From Arthrobacter sp. PsM3 (GTDB lineage Bacteria > Actinomycetota > Actinomycetes > Actinomycetales > Micrococcaceae), in contig NZ_JARUXE010000019.1 of assembly GCF_030433895.1 (NCBI RefSeq), forward strand, positions 1 through 64,000: 64,000 bases of DNA. Direction: 5' to 3'. The notes under the pieces were generated by a model. That model was not told the DNA's origin and ran no database searches. It saw nothing but the letters and a program-made list of their open reading frames with translations. This document shows positions 47,576 through 57,002 of the stretch, one piece after another. The translations under genes and the position numbers were made by a program. Each line of letters opens with the position of its first letter. Within the stretch, counting starts at the first letter, position 1.

Positions 47576-48307
47576 GTGGGCGCGCTGGCCGGTGGGCCCA
47601 CGGCAGCAGGGGTCCCCGGCCGAGCTTGCGAGGTCGGGGAGCTGGTGGGGGTTATAGCCCAGCTGCGCGCCCACTGCCCCTGGATGGGTGCCCTCACCCA
47701 CGAATCCCTCGTTGAGTACCTCCTCGAGGAGGCCTACGAGGTGGCGGAAACCATCGAGACGGCCGCCGGCGACGCCGAGCTGAAGGCCGAACTGGGCGAC
47801 GTCCTGCTCCAGGTGGTCCTCCACGCCCGGCTTGCCCAGGAGCGCGCCGCTTTCGACCTCGACGACGTCGCCCGCGGACTCACCGCCAAAATGATCCGGC
47901 GCAACCCGCATGTCTTCCGGCCGGACGGCTCGCTGCGGGAGACGTTTCCGGCGACGGTGGAGGAAATCGTCCGGAAATGGGATGCGGTCAAGCGTTCGGA
48001 GCAGGTGCTGCACTCCGGGCACCCGCACTCCGGCGCTGACCCCTCCCTGAGCCGGGGGCCCCTCGGCGGTGTCCCCGCCGCCCTTCCGGCGCTGGCCCGG
48101 GCCCAGAAACTCCTGGACCGCGCCGAACGTGCGGGCCTCCCCGCGTCCTTCGAGCCGGTCGGGATACCGTCCACGGAAGAGGACCTCGGGGACCTGCTCT
48201 TCGCGGTCGCCGCCGCCGCCAGCGCGCGGGGGCTCGACGCCGAACGCGCCCTGCGCGGCGCCAACCGACGCTTCCAGGAGAGCCACTCCCCGCCGTCGTC
48301 GCCGTGA
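47576..48307 (+). CDS. mazG: MazG nucleotide pyrophosphohydrolase
   Basis: A protein of about 243 residues. The MazG core has the metal-binding pattern EEAYEVAE and ELGDVLLQVV (about 45-85), and a shorter C-terminal half has EEDLGDLLFA. The usual CPWD-QTHESL is CPWMGALTHESL here, so a conserved Asp is replaced. MazG hydrolyses NTPs and dNTPs to monophosphates. A GTG at 47576 has GAGGA seven bases upstream; a TTG at 47555 overlapping the add stop is the alternative. Confidence 0.85.
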   Translation: MGALAGGPTAAGVPGRACEVGELVGVIAQLRAHCPWMGALTHESLVEYLLEEAYEVAETIETAAGDAELKAELGDVLLQVVLHARLAQERAAFDLDDVARGLTAKMIRRNPHVFRPDGSLRETFPATVEEIVRKWDAVKRSEQVLHSGHPHSGADPSLSRGPLGGVPAALPALARAQKLLDRAERAGLPASFEPVGIPSTEEDLGDLLFAVAAAASARGLDAERALRGANRRFQESHSPPSSP

Positions 48308-48416
48308 TCCAGCAAAATGACGTCCGGGGACTGGATAGGTTTCTGTAACTTATCCCACTCTCGACTAGGCTGGGTAGCGACGAGGACGTCGGTTATTCAG
48401 CATGATCCCAGCTTGA

Positions 48417-49745
<1,329 letters not shown>

Positions 49746-49761
49746 TAACAGCACGAACTGC

Positions 49762-49809
49762 GAACCGGTGGCTATGGTTGAAAGACCATGGCCACCGGTT
49801 CCCTTTTTT
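49762..49809 (+). terminator. strong rho-independent terminator of eno
   Basis: Arms at 49762-49778 and 49785-49801 (GAACCGGTGGC and its complement, then ATGGT with ACCAT) form a long stem with a 6-base loop, followed by six T (49804-49809). Confidence 0.92.
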
Positions 49810-49933
49810 GGCGCTCTTGTGGTGCCGCGCAGCCGGCCCTGGCCGGCTCCGGCCCCAGCCGGCACAGGCCACGGGGATCAGCACTGAACACAAGCAAGCC
49901 GGCCGGGTGAGAACCCGGCATTACAGGAGTGAC

Positions 49934-50782
49934 ATGGCTACCCGTCGACCCAAGGTTCCCCGGGCCACGCCTGCGGCCCCGAAGGCTCCGGACACAAACG
50001 ACGGCGGCGACGTCATCCAGGCTGATTTCGGCGTTTCCCGCGAGGCCCACCCGCACGCGTCCGGCAGCGCCCGCACGGCCGGCCCGCACACCGGAGGATC
50101 CCCACGGCAGGCCGCCGCTCCGTCGGCCGCCGCCCGGCAGAACGCAGCGACAGCAGGCCCAGGGAAGTCGGGCACGGCGACGACGCCTCGCGCCGCCAAG
50201 TCAGGCACGGCACCCGGCGCCGCGAAGTCAGGCGCCGGGACGCCCGGTACCGCGACGCCCGGCACCGCGAAGTCAGGCGCAGCCAAGCCCGGTGCAGCCA
50301 AGCCCGGCACAGCCAAGCCCGGCACAGCCAAGCCCGGCACAGCCAAACAGTCCAAGGACGGCTCCGCGCAAGCGGGGGAGCATCTCGGCCCGGTCCCCGC
50401 CAAGGCTTTCTCCGGCCGGATGCTGGCGCTGTTCGTCGTCATGATTGCCATCACCATCATGCTGGCGCCCACGGTCAAGATCTTCTTCGAAAAGCGGGCC
50501 GAAATCGCCGCGCTTCAGGCGGACATCTCGGCCAAAAAGTCCCAGCAGAGTGACCTCCGGCTCCAGGTTTCCCGGTGGCAGGATCCGAACTACGTGAAAC
50601 AGCAGGCCCGCGACCGCATTAACATGGTTATGCCCGGAGAAACGGGCTACTGGGTCTTCGGCAGCGATCTGCCGGCCGGAGCCTCCAGTGGCGCGGCCGG
50701 TGCAGGATCAGCACAGGACCCGGCCGAGCTGCCTTGGGTGGACTCCCTCTGGGACTCCGTCCGGCGCTCGGCGACAGACTAA
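49934..50782 (+). CDS. FtsB/DivIC-like septum formation initiator with long repeat linker
   Basis: A 282-residue bitopic membrane protein. Residues 1-160 are a low-complexity cytoplasmic arm with Ala/Gly/Lys/Pro/Thr repeats (AKPGT units at about 112-138). One helix (163-184) is followed by a coiled coil (186-214) and the family block WQDPNYVKQQARDRINMVMPGE. FtsB/DivIC proteins act with FtsL and FtsQ at the division septum. AGGAG precedes the ATG. The eno - ftsB - DUF501 - ppx order is common in actinobacteria. Confidence 0.87.
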   Translation: MATRRPKVPRATPAAPKAPDTNDGGDVIQADFGVSREAHPHASGSARTAGPHTGGSPRQAAAPSAAARQNAATAGPGKSGTATTPRAAKSGTAPGAAKSGAGTPGTATPGTAKSGAAKPGAAKPGTAKPGTAKPGTAKQSKDGSAQAGEHLGPVPAKAFSGRMLALFVVMIAITIMLAPTVKIFFEKRAEIAALQADISAKKSQQSDLRLQVSRWQDPNYVKQQARDRINMVMPGETGYWVFGSDLPAGASSGAAGAGSAQDPAELPWVDSLWDSVRRSATD

Positions 50783-50847
50783 GACGCGGCGCCCGCCGCA
50801 GGATTGTCCGCCGGACAAGCCAGACAGGGCAGGAAGGTGCCGCGCCC

Positions 50848-51657
50848 GTGGACGAGAACCCAGTGGACGAGAACCTGATGGCAGTGCACCCGGCAACGCC
50901 GGAGACCGCCGGCTCCACGGCGGAGTTCCGCCGACCCTCGCCCCGCGACCTCGATGTCCTGAGCCGGCAGCTGGGCCGCCCGGTGCGTGATGTCGTGGAG
51001 ATTCCGGCCCGCTGCGTCTGCGGCAACCCGCTGGTGGCGGCCACTTCCCCGCGGCTGAGCAACGGCACACCCTTCCCCACAACCTTCTACCTGACGCACC
51101 CGGTCATCACCTCGGCGGTGTCGCGCCTCGAGGCGGCGGGCCTGATGAATGAGATGAACGAACGGCTCGGGGGAGACCCGGCCCTGGCGGCGGACTACCG
51201 TGCCGCCCACGAAGCGTACCTGGCCTCCCGCGCCGGGATCGGGGCCAGGTCCGGGATCGGCGCCGTCCCCGAGATCGACGGCATCTCCGCCGGCGGCATG
51301 CCTACCCGCGTCAAATGCCTGCACGTCCTGGTGGGCCATTCGCTGGCCGCCGGACCGGGCGTGAATCCGCTCGGCGACGAGGCCATCGCAGCCATCGGCG
51401 AATGGTGGACCAGGGACCGCTGCTACTGCGACGGCGCCTGGGACACCGGCGGTGAAGCCCCCTCGCAGGACCTCAGCCGGCACGGCCCGCAGGGACTCCC
51501 GGAGATCGTGGGCCGGCCGGCCCCGGTCCGGAAGGCTCGCACCGCAGATCCCGGCAATACCCTCGACACCCCAGACGCCGGAACGGTACAGCATGCCGGA
51601 ACCGCCGGAACCGCCGGAACCGCTGGAACCGATCCCAAAGACGGGGCCGCCCAGTGA
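50848..51657 (+). CDS. DUF501 family protein
   Basis: A 269-residue protein. The DUF501 core includes LGRPVRDVVEIPARCVCGNP, TSPRLSNGTPFPTTFYLTHP and, later, RVKCLHVLVGHSLAAGPGVNP plus a Cys pair RDRCYC. Function is unknown; the conserved Cys and His residues could bind metal. The GTG at 50848 follows AGGAAGG at a rather long spacing; an ATG at 50878 is possible. The C-terminal 65 residues end in AGT repeats. The stop overlaps ppx (GTGA). Confidence 0.8.
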   Translation: MDENPVDENLMAVHPATPETAGSTAEFRRPSPRDLDVLSRQLGRPVRDVVEIPARCVCGNPLVAATSPRLSNGTPFPTTFYLTHPVITSAVSRLEAAGLMNEMNERLGGDPALAADYRAAHEAYLASRAGIGARSGIGAVPEIDGISAGGMPTRVKCLHVLVGHSLAAGPGVNPLGDEAIAAIGEWWTRDRCYCDGAWDTGGEAPSQDLSRHGPQGLPEIVGRPAPVRKARTADPGNTLDTPDAGTVQHAGTAGTAGTAGTDPKDGAAQ

Positions 51658-52601
51658 CCCGCGTGGCCGCCGTCGACTGCGGCACCAACTCGATCCGCCT
51701 GCTCATCGCCGACGCGGACACCGACGGGGCGGCTCCCCGGCTGGCCGACGTCGTGCGCGAAATGCGCGTCGTCCGGCTCGGCCAGGGAGTGGACGCCACC
51801 GGCGAACTTGCCCAGGAGGCACTGGACCGGACCTTCGCAGCCGCCGCGGACTACGCCGGGCAGATCCGCCGGCACGGGGCGACCAAGCTCCGCTTCGTCG
51901 CGACCTCTGCCACCCGCGACGCCGGCAACCGGCAGGTCTTCGTCGATGGCATCCGCGAAATCCTCGGCGTCGAACCCGAGGTCATCACCGGGGACGAGGA
52001 AGCCGCCCTGTCCTTCGCCGGCGCCAGCAGCGTGCTGCCCTCCCGGGGCGAGGACCCGGTCCTCGTGGTCGACCTCGGCGGCGGCAGCACCGAGTTCGTG
52101 CTGGGCAGTGCCGGCGGAGTCATCGCCGCCAAAAGCGTCGACATCGGCTGTGTCCGGATGACTGAACGCCACCTGCGCAGCGACCCGCCCACGGCAGAAC
52201 AGATTGCCGCCGCGGAGGCGGACGTCGACGCAGCCATCGATGAGGCGGCCCGGACCGTCCCGCTGGACCGCAGCGCCGCCGTCGTCGGGGTGGCAGGTTC
52301 CATCACCACCATCACGGCCCACGCGCTCCGCCTGACAGAGTACTCCCCGGCGGCGATCCACGGCACCGAACTCTCGCTCGACGTCGTGCGCCGGGCCTGT
52401 AGCGAACTGCTGGCGATGTCACACGCGGAACGGGCTGCCCTGCCCTACATGCACCCGGGCCGGGTGGACGTGATTGGGGCAGGCGCCCTCGTGTGGCGGC
52501 GCGTCCTGGAACGGCTCGCCGGGGCCACCGGCCACAGGGTCACGACGGCCGTCACCAGCGAACACGATATTCTTGATGGAATTGCCTTGAGCATCAGCTA
52601 G
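51654..52601 (+). CDS. ppx: exopolyphosphatase, Ppx/GppA family
   Basis: A 315-residue ASKHA-fold enzyme with the first phosphate loop VDCGTNSIRLLI and the second VVDLGGGSTEFVLG; VAGSITTITA and the terminal SEHDILDG complete the active-site set. It hydrolyses polyphosphate or pppGpp. It is the short form without a C-terminal HD domain. The GTG overlaps the DUF501 stop by four bases. Confidence 0.9.
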   Translation: MTRVAAVDCGTNSIRLLIADADTDGAAPRLADVVREMRVVRLGQGVDATGELAQEALDRTFAAAADYAGQIRRHGATKLRFVATSATRDAGNRQVFVDGIREILGVEPEVITGDEEAALSFAGASSVLPSRGEDPVLVVDLGGGSTEFVLGSAGGVIAAKSVDIGCVRMTERHLRSDPPTAEQIAAAEADVDAAIDEAARTVPLDRSAAVVGVAGSITTITAHALRLTEYSPAAIHGTELSLDVVRRACSELLAMSHAERAALPYMHPGRVDVIGAGALVWRRVLERLAGATGHRVTTAVTSEHDILDGIALSIS

Positions 52602-52738
52602 GCAACAGACTGGCTGGACTGTGTGTCCGCCGGACGCGCCGCCCAGGCCCCCTTCCGACATCCCCGCCCGGATCCCCCGGCAGTCCGCAGCGCCACCGTA
52701 TCCGCAGCACCACTGCTGTCCCGCCGATAGGACCTGAA

Positions 52739-54133
52739 ATGACCAGAGCAACAGCCCGGCGCCGCCGGACCGCCTCCGCGTTAATGGCCTTGGCCCTTGC
52801 GGGCGGCACCCTGACAACGGCTTTGACCGCAGCCCCGGCCGCGCACGCCGACGCCTGGCGCGACAAGGAATACTGGCTGGCCGAATCCGGCATCACCAAG
52901 GCCTGGGAAGTCTCCAAGGGCGCCAACGTCAAGGTCGCCGTGATCGACAGCGGCGTGGACGGCAAGCACCCCGACCTCGCCGGAGTGCTGGCCGGCGGCG
53001 TCGACATCTCCGGCGCCGGAACCCCGGACGGCCAGAAAAGCATCGGCGCGAAGCCCGAGCACGGCACGCTCGTAGCCACCATGCTGGCAGGCCACGGCCA
53101 CCAGCCCCCCGATTCGACGGCGAAGCCCAGCCCCAGCCCCAGCCCGGCCCCGGCCGTCAGCCCGGACGGGATCGTCGGGGTGGCACCCGAAGCGCAGCTG
53201 CTGTCCGTCTCCACCTGGCTCGGATCGGCCAACCCCGGCGGCAAGAGCGACCAGGACCAGATTCCCCAGGCCGTCCGCTGGGCCGTCGACAACGGAGCCC
53301 GCGTCATCAACATCTCGCTGGGCAGCACCTCGCCGGAATGGCCGCAAAGCTGGGATGCGGCCTTCCTCTACGCCGAGCAGAAGGACGTGGTGATCGTTGC
53401 CGCCGCCGGCAACCGGGGCGGCGGCAACATCCAGGTCGGAGCCCCGGCCACCATCCCCGGCGTGCTGACCGTCGCCGGGCTGGACCGCAAGGGCACCGCC
53501 AGCATCGATTCTTCATCCCAGGGCATCAGCATCGGCGTCGCGGCCCCCGCGGAAAACCTGATCGGCGGCCTGCCCGGCGGCGGCTACGCGGAATGGGCCG
53601 GCACGTCCGGCGCCACCCCGATCGTGGCCGGCGTTGCGGCCCTGATCCGCTCCAAATGGCCGGACATGACGGCCAGCCAGGTCATCAACAGAATCGTCAG
53701 CACCGCGAAGGACGCCGGCGCCCCGGGGAAGGACCCGCTCTACGGTTTCGGCGTCCTCGACGCCGAGGCCGCACTCAAGGCCGACGTGGCCGACACCCGG
53801 ACCAATCCGCTGGGTTCGATCTCCGACTGGATCCGCGTCCACCGGCGGGGCAATCTGGCCACGACGCCGGCCGCCGCCGCGGCGGCCCCGTCCAGTGCGG
53901 CCCCCACCCTCCCCGAGGCCACCGTCCCGGTCGCGGAGCCCCCGTCCGAACTCGACGGCGCCGTGCCGGCCATGGTGGTGCTCGGCTTCGGCGGACTGTT
54001 CCTGTGCATCGTGGCCGCCGCCGTCTTCCAGCTCCGCCGGGCGGCACGCACGCCCCCCGCGGAGGGCCCCGACGGCCCCGGGGACCCGGACACCGGAGCG
54101 CGTGATTCGGTGGATTCCAGCGGGAAACCGTAG
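52739..54133 (+). CDS. membrane-anchored subtilisin-like protease (mycosin-like)
   Basis: A 464-residue S8 protease. The signal peptide ends around AHADAW (about 38). The catalytic set is Asp70 (VIDSGVDG), His108 (PEHGTLVATM) and Ser290 (GTSGATPIVAG), with Asn in AAAGNRGGG. A Pro/Ser-rich insert lies at about 123-142. After a Pro/Ala linker one membrane helix (about 407-432) and a short basic-acidic tail end the protein. This layout matches mycosins of type VII secretion, but no ESX gene is in view. A general cell-surface subtilisin is the alternative. Confidence 0.78.
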   Translation: MTRATARRRRTASALMALALAGGTLTTALTAAPAAHADAWRDKEYWLAESGITKAWEVSKGANVKVAVIDSGVDGKHPDLAGVLAGGVDISGAGTPDGQKSIGAKPEHGTLVATMLAGHGHQPPDSTAKPSPSPSPAPAVSPDGIVGVAPEAQLLSVSTWLGSANPGGKSDQDQIPQAVRWAVDNGARVINISLGSTSPEWPQSWDAAFLYAEQKDVVIVAAAGNRGGGNIQVGAPATIPGVLTVAGLDRKGTASIDSSSQGISIGVAAPAENLIGGLPGGGYAEWAGTSGATPIVAGVAALIRSKWPDMTASQVINRIVSTAKDAGAPGKDPLYGFGVLDAEAALKADVADTRTNPLGSISDWIRVHRRGNLATTPAAAAAAPSSAAPTLPEATVPVAEPPSELDGAVPAMVVLGFGGLFLCIVAAAVFQLRRAARTPPAEGPDGPGDPDTGARDSVDSSGKP

Positions 54134-54165
54134 TTAGTGAAGTTTTTCACAAACTACGGTATTCT
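54127..54165 (+). promoter_or_regulatory. ndh promoter with Rex-like inverted repeat
   Basis: A 34-base inverted repeat (54127-54160) has outer arms ACCGTAGTT / AACTACGGT and inner arms GTGAA / TTCAC around GTTT. The inner part closely fits the Rex operator TGTGAAC-N3-TTCACA. It covers the -35 position of a -10 box TATTCT (54160-54165) that ends six bases before the ndh ATG, and it overlaps the stop codon of the protease gene. Confidence 0.65.
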
Positions 54166-54171
54166 TGGGGA

Positions 54172-55650
54172 ATGGCATCCTCCCCTCAGCTCCAGGACCG
54201 TCCCAGGGTACTCGTCGTCGGCGGCGGGTACGTCGGCCTGTACGTAGCCCTCAAACTGCAGAAGAAGATCGCGAATGCCGGTGGCATCGTCACCGTCGTA
54301 GATCCCCTGCCCTACATGACCTACCAGCCCTTCCTCCCCGAAGTTGCCGGCGGCAACATCGAGGCACGCCACGCCGTTGTCTCGCACCGCCAGCACCTCA
54401 AGCAGACCGAACTCATCCAGGGCCGCGTCCTCTCGATCGACCACGTAAACCGCACTGCCGTGGTTGCCCCGGCTGACGGCGGCGACAACTTCGAGGTTCC
54501 CTACTTCGACGTCGTGGTGGCCGCAGGCGCCATCACCCGGACCTTCCCGATCAAGGGACTCGCGGACAAGGGCATCGGCCTGAAGACCATCGAGGAAGCC
54601 GTGGCCCTGCGCAACAAGGTCCTCGACCGGATCGAAGCCGGCTCCCTCATGACGAACCCGGCAAAGCGCGCCCGCGCCCTGACCTTCGTCGTGGTCGGCG
54701 GCGGCTTCGCCGGCATCGAGTGCATCACCGAAATGGAAGACCTCGCCCGCGCCGCGGTCAAGAACAACCCCCGCGTCAAGCAGGAGGAAGTCCGCTTCGT
54801 CCTGGTTGAGGCCATGGGGCGCATCATGCCCGAGGTCACCGCCAGCCAGGCCGAGTGGGTCGTAGAGCACCTGCGCAGCCGCGGCATCGAGGTCCTGCTC
54901 AACACCTCGCTGGACAGCGCCGAGGGCTCCCTGAAGCTCATCAACCTCCCGGACAAGTCCGCGGCCCAGGAATTCCAGGCCGACACCCTGGTCTGGACTG
55001 CCGGTGTGCAGGCCAACCCGATGGTCCGCTCCACCGATTTCCCGCTCGAACCGCGCGGCCGCGTCCGGGTCCTTCCGGACCTGCGCATCGCCGGTGACGA
55101 AGGCATCGTCGAGAACGCCTGGGCTGCCGGCGACGTGGCGGCGGTGCCGGACCTTACGGGCAACGGCCTGCCGGACGGCACCTGCGTCCCGAACGCCCAG
55201 CACGCGCTGCGCCAGGCCAAGCGCCTGGCCAAGAACCTGTGGGCCTCCCGCTGGGACAAGCCGCTCAAGGATTACAAGCACAAGAACCTCGGTGCCGTCG
55301 CCGGCTTCGGCGAATGGAAGGGTGTTGCCAACATCAACCTTCTGGGCCGCATCGGCCTCAAGGGCCCGCTGGCCTGGCTGGCACACCGCGGCTACCACGG
55401 CCTGGCCATGCCGACCGTGGAACGCAAGATCCGGGTCATCTTCGGTTGGATCCTGGCCTTCTTCATGGGCCGCGACACCACCCAGCTGATCGACCTGGAC
55501 AACCCGCGCGGCGCCTTCGTCGCCGCCGCGACGCCGGCACCCAAGCCGGCTGCAGCTCCCGTTTCTCCCGCGGCTCCTGCCGACGCGAAGCCGGTGGCAG
55601 AGGCCAGCAAGGCAGCAAACAAGGAAGCAGTCCCGGCTGACTCCAAGTAG
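54172..55650 (+). CDS. ndh: type II NADH dehydrogenase
   Basis: A 492-residue flavoprotein of the NDH-2 family. The FAD loop VVGGGYVGLYVALKLQ begins near residue 15 and the NADH loop VVVGGGFAGIECI near 178. WAAGDVAAVPD (FAD-pyrophosphate) follows, and C-terminal RKIRVIFGWILAFFMGRD is the amphipathic membrane-binding part. The last 45 residues are Ala/Pro/Lys-rich. It passes electrons from NADH to menaquinone without pumping protons. The ATG is six bases after TATTCT, so the mRNA is probably leaderless, and the promoter carries a Rex-like operator. Confidence 0.9.
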   Translation: MASSPQLQDRPRVLVVGGGYVGLYVALKLQKKIANAGGIVTVVDPLPYMTYQPFLPEVAGGNIEARHAVVSHRQHLKQTELIQGRVLSIDHVNRTAVVAPADGGDNFEVPYFDVVVAAGAITRTFPIKGLADKGIGLKTIEEAVALRNKVLDRIEAGSLMTNPAKRARALTFVVVGGGFAGIECITEMEDLARAAVKNNPRVKQEEVRFVLVEAMGRIMPEVTASQAEWVVEHLRSRGIEVLLNTSLDSAEGSLKLINLPDKSAAQEFQADTLVWTAGVQANPMVRSTDFPLEPRGRVRVLPDLRIAGDEGIVENAWAAGDVAAVPDLTGNGLPDGTCVPNAQHALRQAKRLAKNLWASRWDKPLKDYKHKNLGAVAGFGEWKGVANINLLGRIGLKGPLAWLAHRGYHGLAMPTVERKIRVIFGWILAFFMGRDTTQLIDLDNPRGAFVAAATPAPKPAAAPVSPAAPADAKPVAEASKAANKEAVPADSK

Positions 55651-55664
55651 CCTCCAGCAGCATC

Positions 55665-55703
55665 CGACGGCGGCCGTTCCCTTCCGGGGAGCGGCCGCCG
55701 TCG
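55665..55703 (+). terminator. terminator after ndh
   Basis: Arms CGACGGCGGCCG and CGGCCGCCGTCG pair exactly, and the stem extends inward through TTCC / GGAG with one wobble. It lies 15 bases after the ndh stop, followed by CCGTT. Confidence 0.75.
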
Positions 55704-55771
55704 CCGTTAAGCGCCATTCCGCTGCAGGCGTCCTGCCCGGTCGAGCCAGGGCCGGCACCTAGACTGGCACG

Positions 55772-56719
55772 ATGACAGCTGAAAAGGACCTTCACACCCT
55801 GCTGGCCACCATGCACCCGGAAATCCGCGAAGGCGAGTTCGTCTACGTCCTCTGGCCGGATGGCCGTCCCCTCGCCGGGGCGATCTCGGCGGCCGTCCGC
55901 GAAGCCGAAGGGCTGACCGTTGTGCTGCCCCGGGACGAGGCCGACAGCCTCGGGCTGAGCTACGACTTCGTCGGCGCCTGGATCACCCTCCAGGTGCATT
56001 CCTCGCTGGAAGCCATCGGCCTGACCGCAGCAGTCAGTGCCGCCCTGACCGAGGCCAAGATCAGCTGCAATGTCCTCGCCGGTTTCCACCATGACCATCT
56101 CCTGGTCCCGATCGCTGACGCTGAACGGGCGCTCGAGGTGCTGCACGAGCTGGTCGCAGCCAACGGGGAACACCAGCCCGCCCCGGAGCTGGTGCTGCGC
56201 AGCGAACAGCCCGGCGACCGGCCCGCCCTGCTCGCCCTCACCGCCGCTGCTTTCGCCGTCTCCCCGGTCACCGGGCTGCCGGTCGAAGGCGAACCCGAAG
56301 AGGTGCAGCTCCTGGCCGCGCTGTTCGACTGCGAAGAATACCTGCCGGAGTTCAGCGTCGTCGCGGAGCTCGACGGGGAGCTCGTGGGGCAGGTGATCAG
56401 CACCCGCGGCTGGGTGGGGGACCTGGAGCTCCTGGGCCTTGGCCCGATCGGCGTGGTGCCGCGCCTGCAGCGCCACGGCATCGGCGGTGCGCTCATGAAG
56501 GAAACGATTGCCCGGGCCAACGCCGCGGGGGAGCGCGGCATCGCCCTGCTGGGGGACCCGGAGTACTACTCGCGGTTCGGCTTCGTGACGTCGACGTCGC
56601 TCGGCGTGGACGCCCCCGATCCGGGCTGGGGTGCGCACTTCCAGTTGCTTCCGCTGGCCGTCTGGCCGGGCGGTGTGAGCGGAACTTTCCGCTACGCCAA
56701 GCCGTTCGACATCGCGTAG
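55772..56719 (+). CDS. ACT_3 (DUF2241) domain fused to a GNAT acetyltransferase
   Basis: A 315-residue fusion. Residues 1-130 are an ACT-like DUF2241 domain, with EGLTVVLPRDEAD, WITLQVHSSLEAIGLTAAVS and the end block NVLAGFHHDHLLVPI. In other bacteria this is usually a free small protein. Residues 140-300 are a GNAT domain with acetyl-CoA loop VPRLQRHGIGGALMKE and YYSRFGF, close to YhbS-type enzymes. The ACT part may sense an amino acid and control the transferase. The ATG is six bases after TAGACT. Substrate unknown. Confidence 0.85.
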   Translation: MTAEKDLHTLLATMHPEIREGEFVYVLWPDGRPLAGAISAAVREAEGLTVVLPRDEADSLGLSYDFVGAWITLQVHSSLEAIGLTAAVSAALTEAKISCNVLAGFHHDHLLVPIADAERALEVLHELVAANGEHQPAPELVLRSEQPGDRPALLALTAAAFAVSPVTGLPVEGEPEEVQLLAALFDCEEYLPEFSVVAELDGELVGQVISTRGWVGDLELLGLGPIGVVPRLQRHGIGGALMKETIARANAAGERGIALLGDPEYYSRFGFVTSTSLGVDAPDPGWGAHFQLLPLAVWPGGVSGTFRYAKPFDIA

Positions 56720-56751
56720 CCCGGGTCCGGACGGGATACCATGGACCGGGC

Positions 56752-56825
56752 GCCCCAGTAGCCCAATTGGCAGAGGCAGCGGACTTAAAATCCGCGTGTT
56801 GTGGGTTCGAGTCCCACCTGGGGCA
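56752..56825 (+). tRNA. tRNA with UAA anticodon (tRNA-Leu), short variable arm
   Basis: A clean cloverleaf: acceptor GCCCCAG / CTGGGGC, D arm GCC..GGC, anticodon stem GCGGA / TCCGC with loop CTTAAAA (anticodon TAA), T arm GTGGG-TTCGAGT-CCCAC, discriminator A, and no encoded CCA. The variable region is only about five bases, whereas bacterial leucine tRNAs normally have a long variable arm. Confidence 0.88.
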
Positions 56826-56887
56826 CACTTCCTGGCGACCGTCCGGAATCAGGGCAGATTTCCTCTATGCAACGAGTGTTATAAGGA

Positions 56888-56954
56888 TGTGACCGTAGTC
56901 ACTTTGGATCGGACCGAAATTGCACTAGCTTGAAGTTAAATCAGGAACACCTGA
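56888..56954 (+). promoter_or_regulatory. CRP-like site and second inverted repeat before the binding-protein gene
   Basis: TGTGA-N6-TCACT (56888-56903) matches the CRP/GlxR consensus TGTGA-N6-TCACA at nine of ten positions. A second inverted repeat TCAGG-N4-CCTGA lies at 56941-56954. The gene starts at 57003. Confidence 0.55.
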
Positions 56955-57002
56955 TCTTTCGCATCAAAGGCCGTTCGCACCTTTAGATCGAGGAGCTTGT
57001 AA

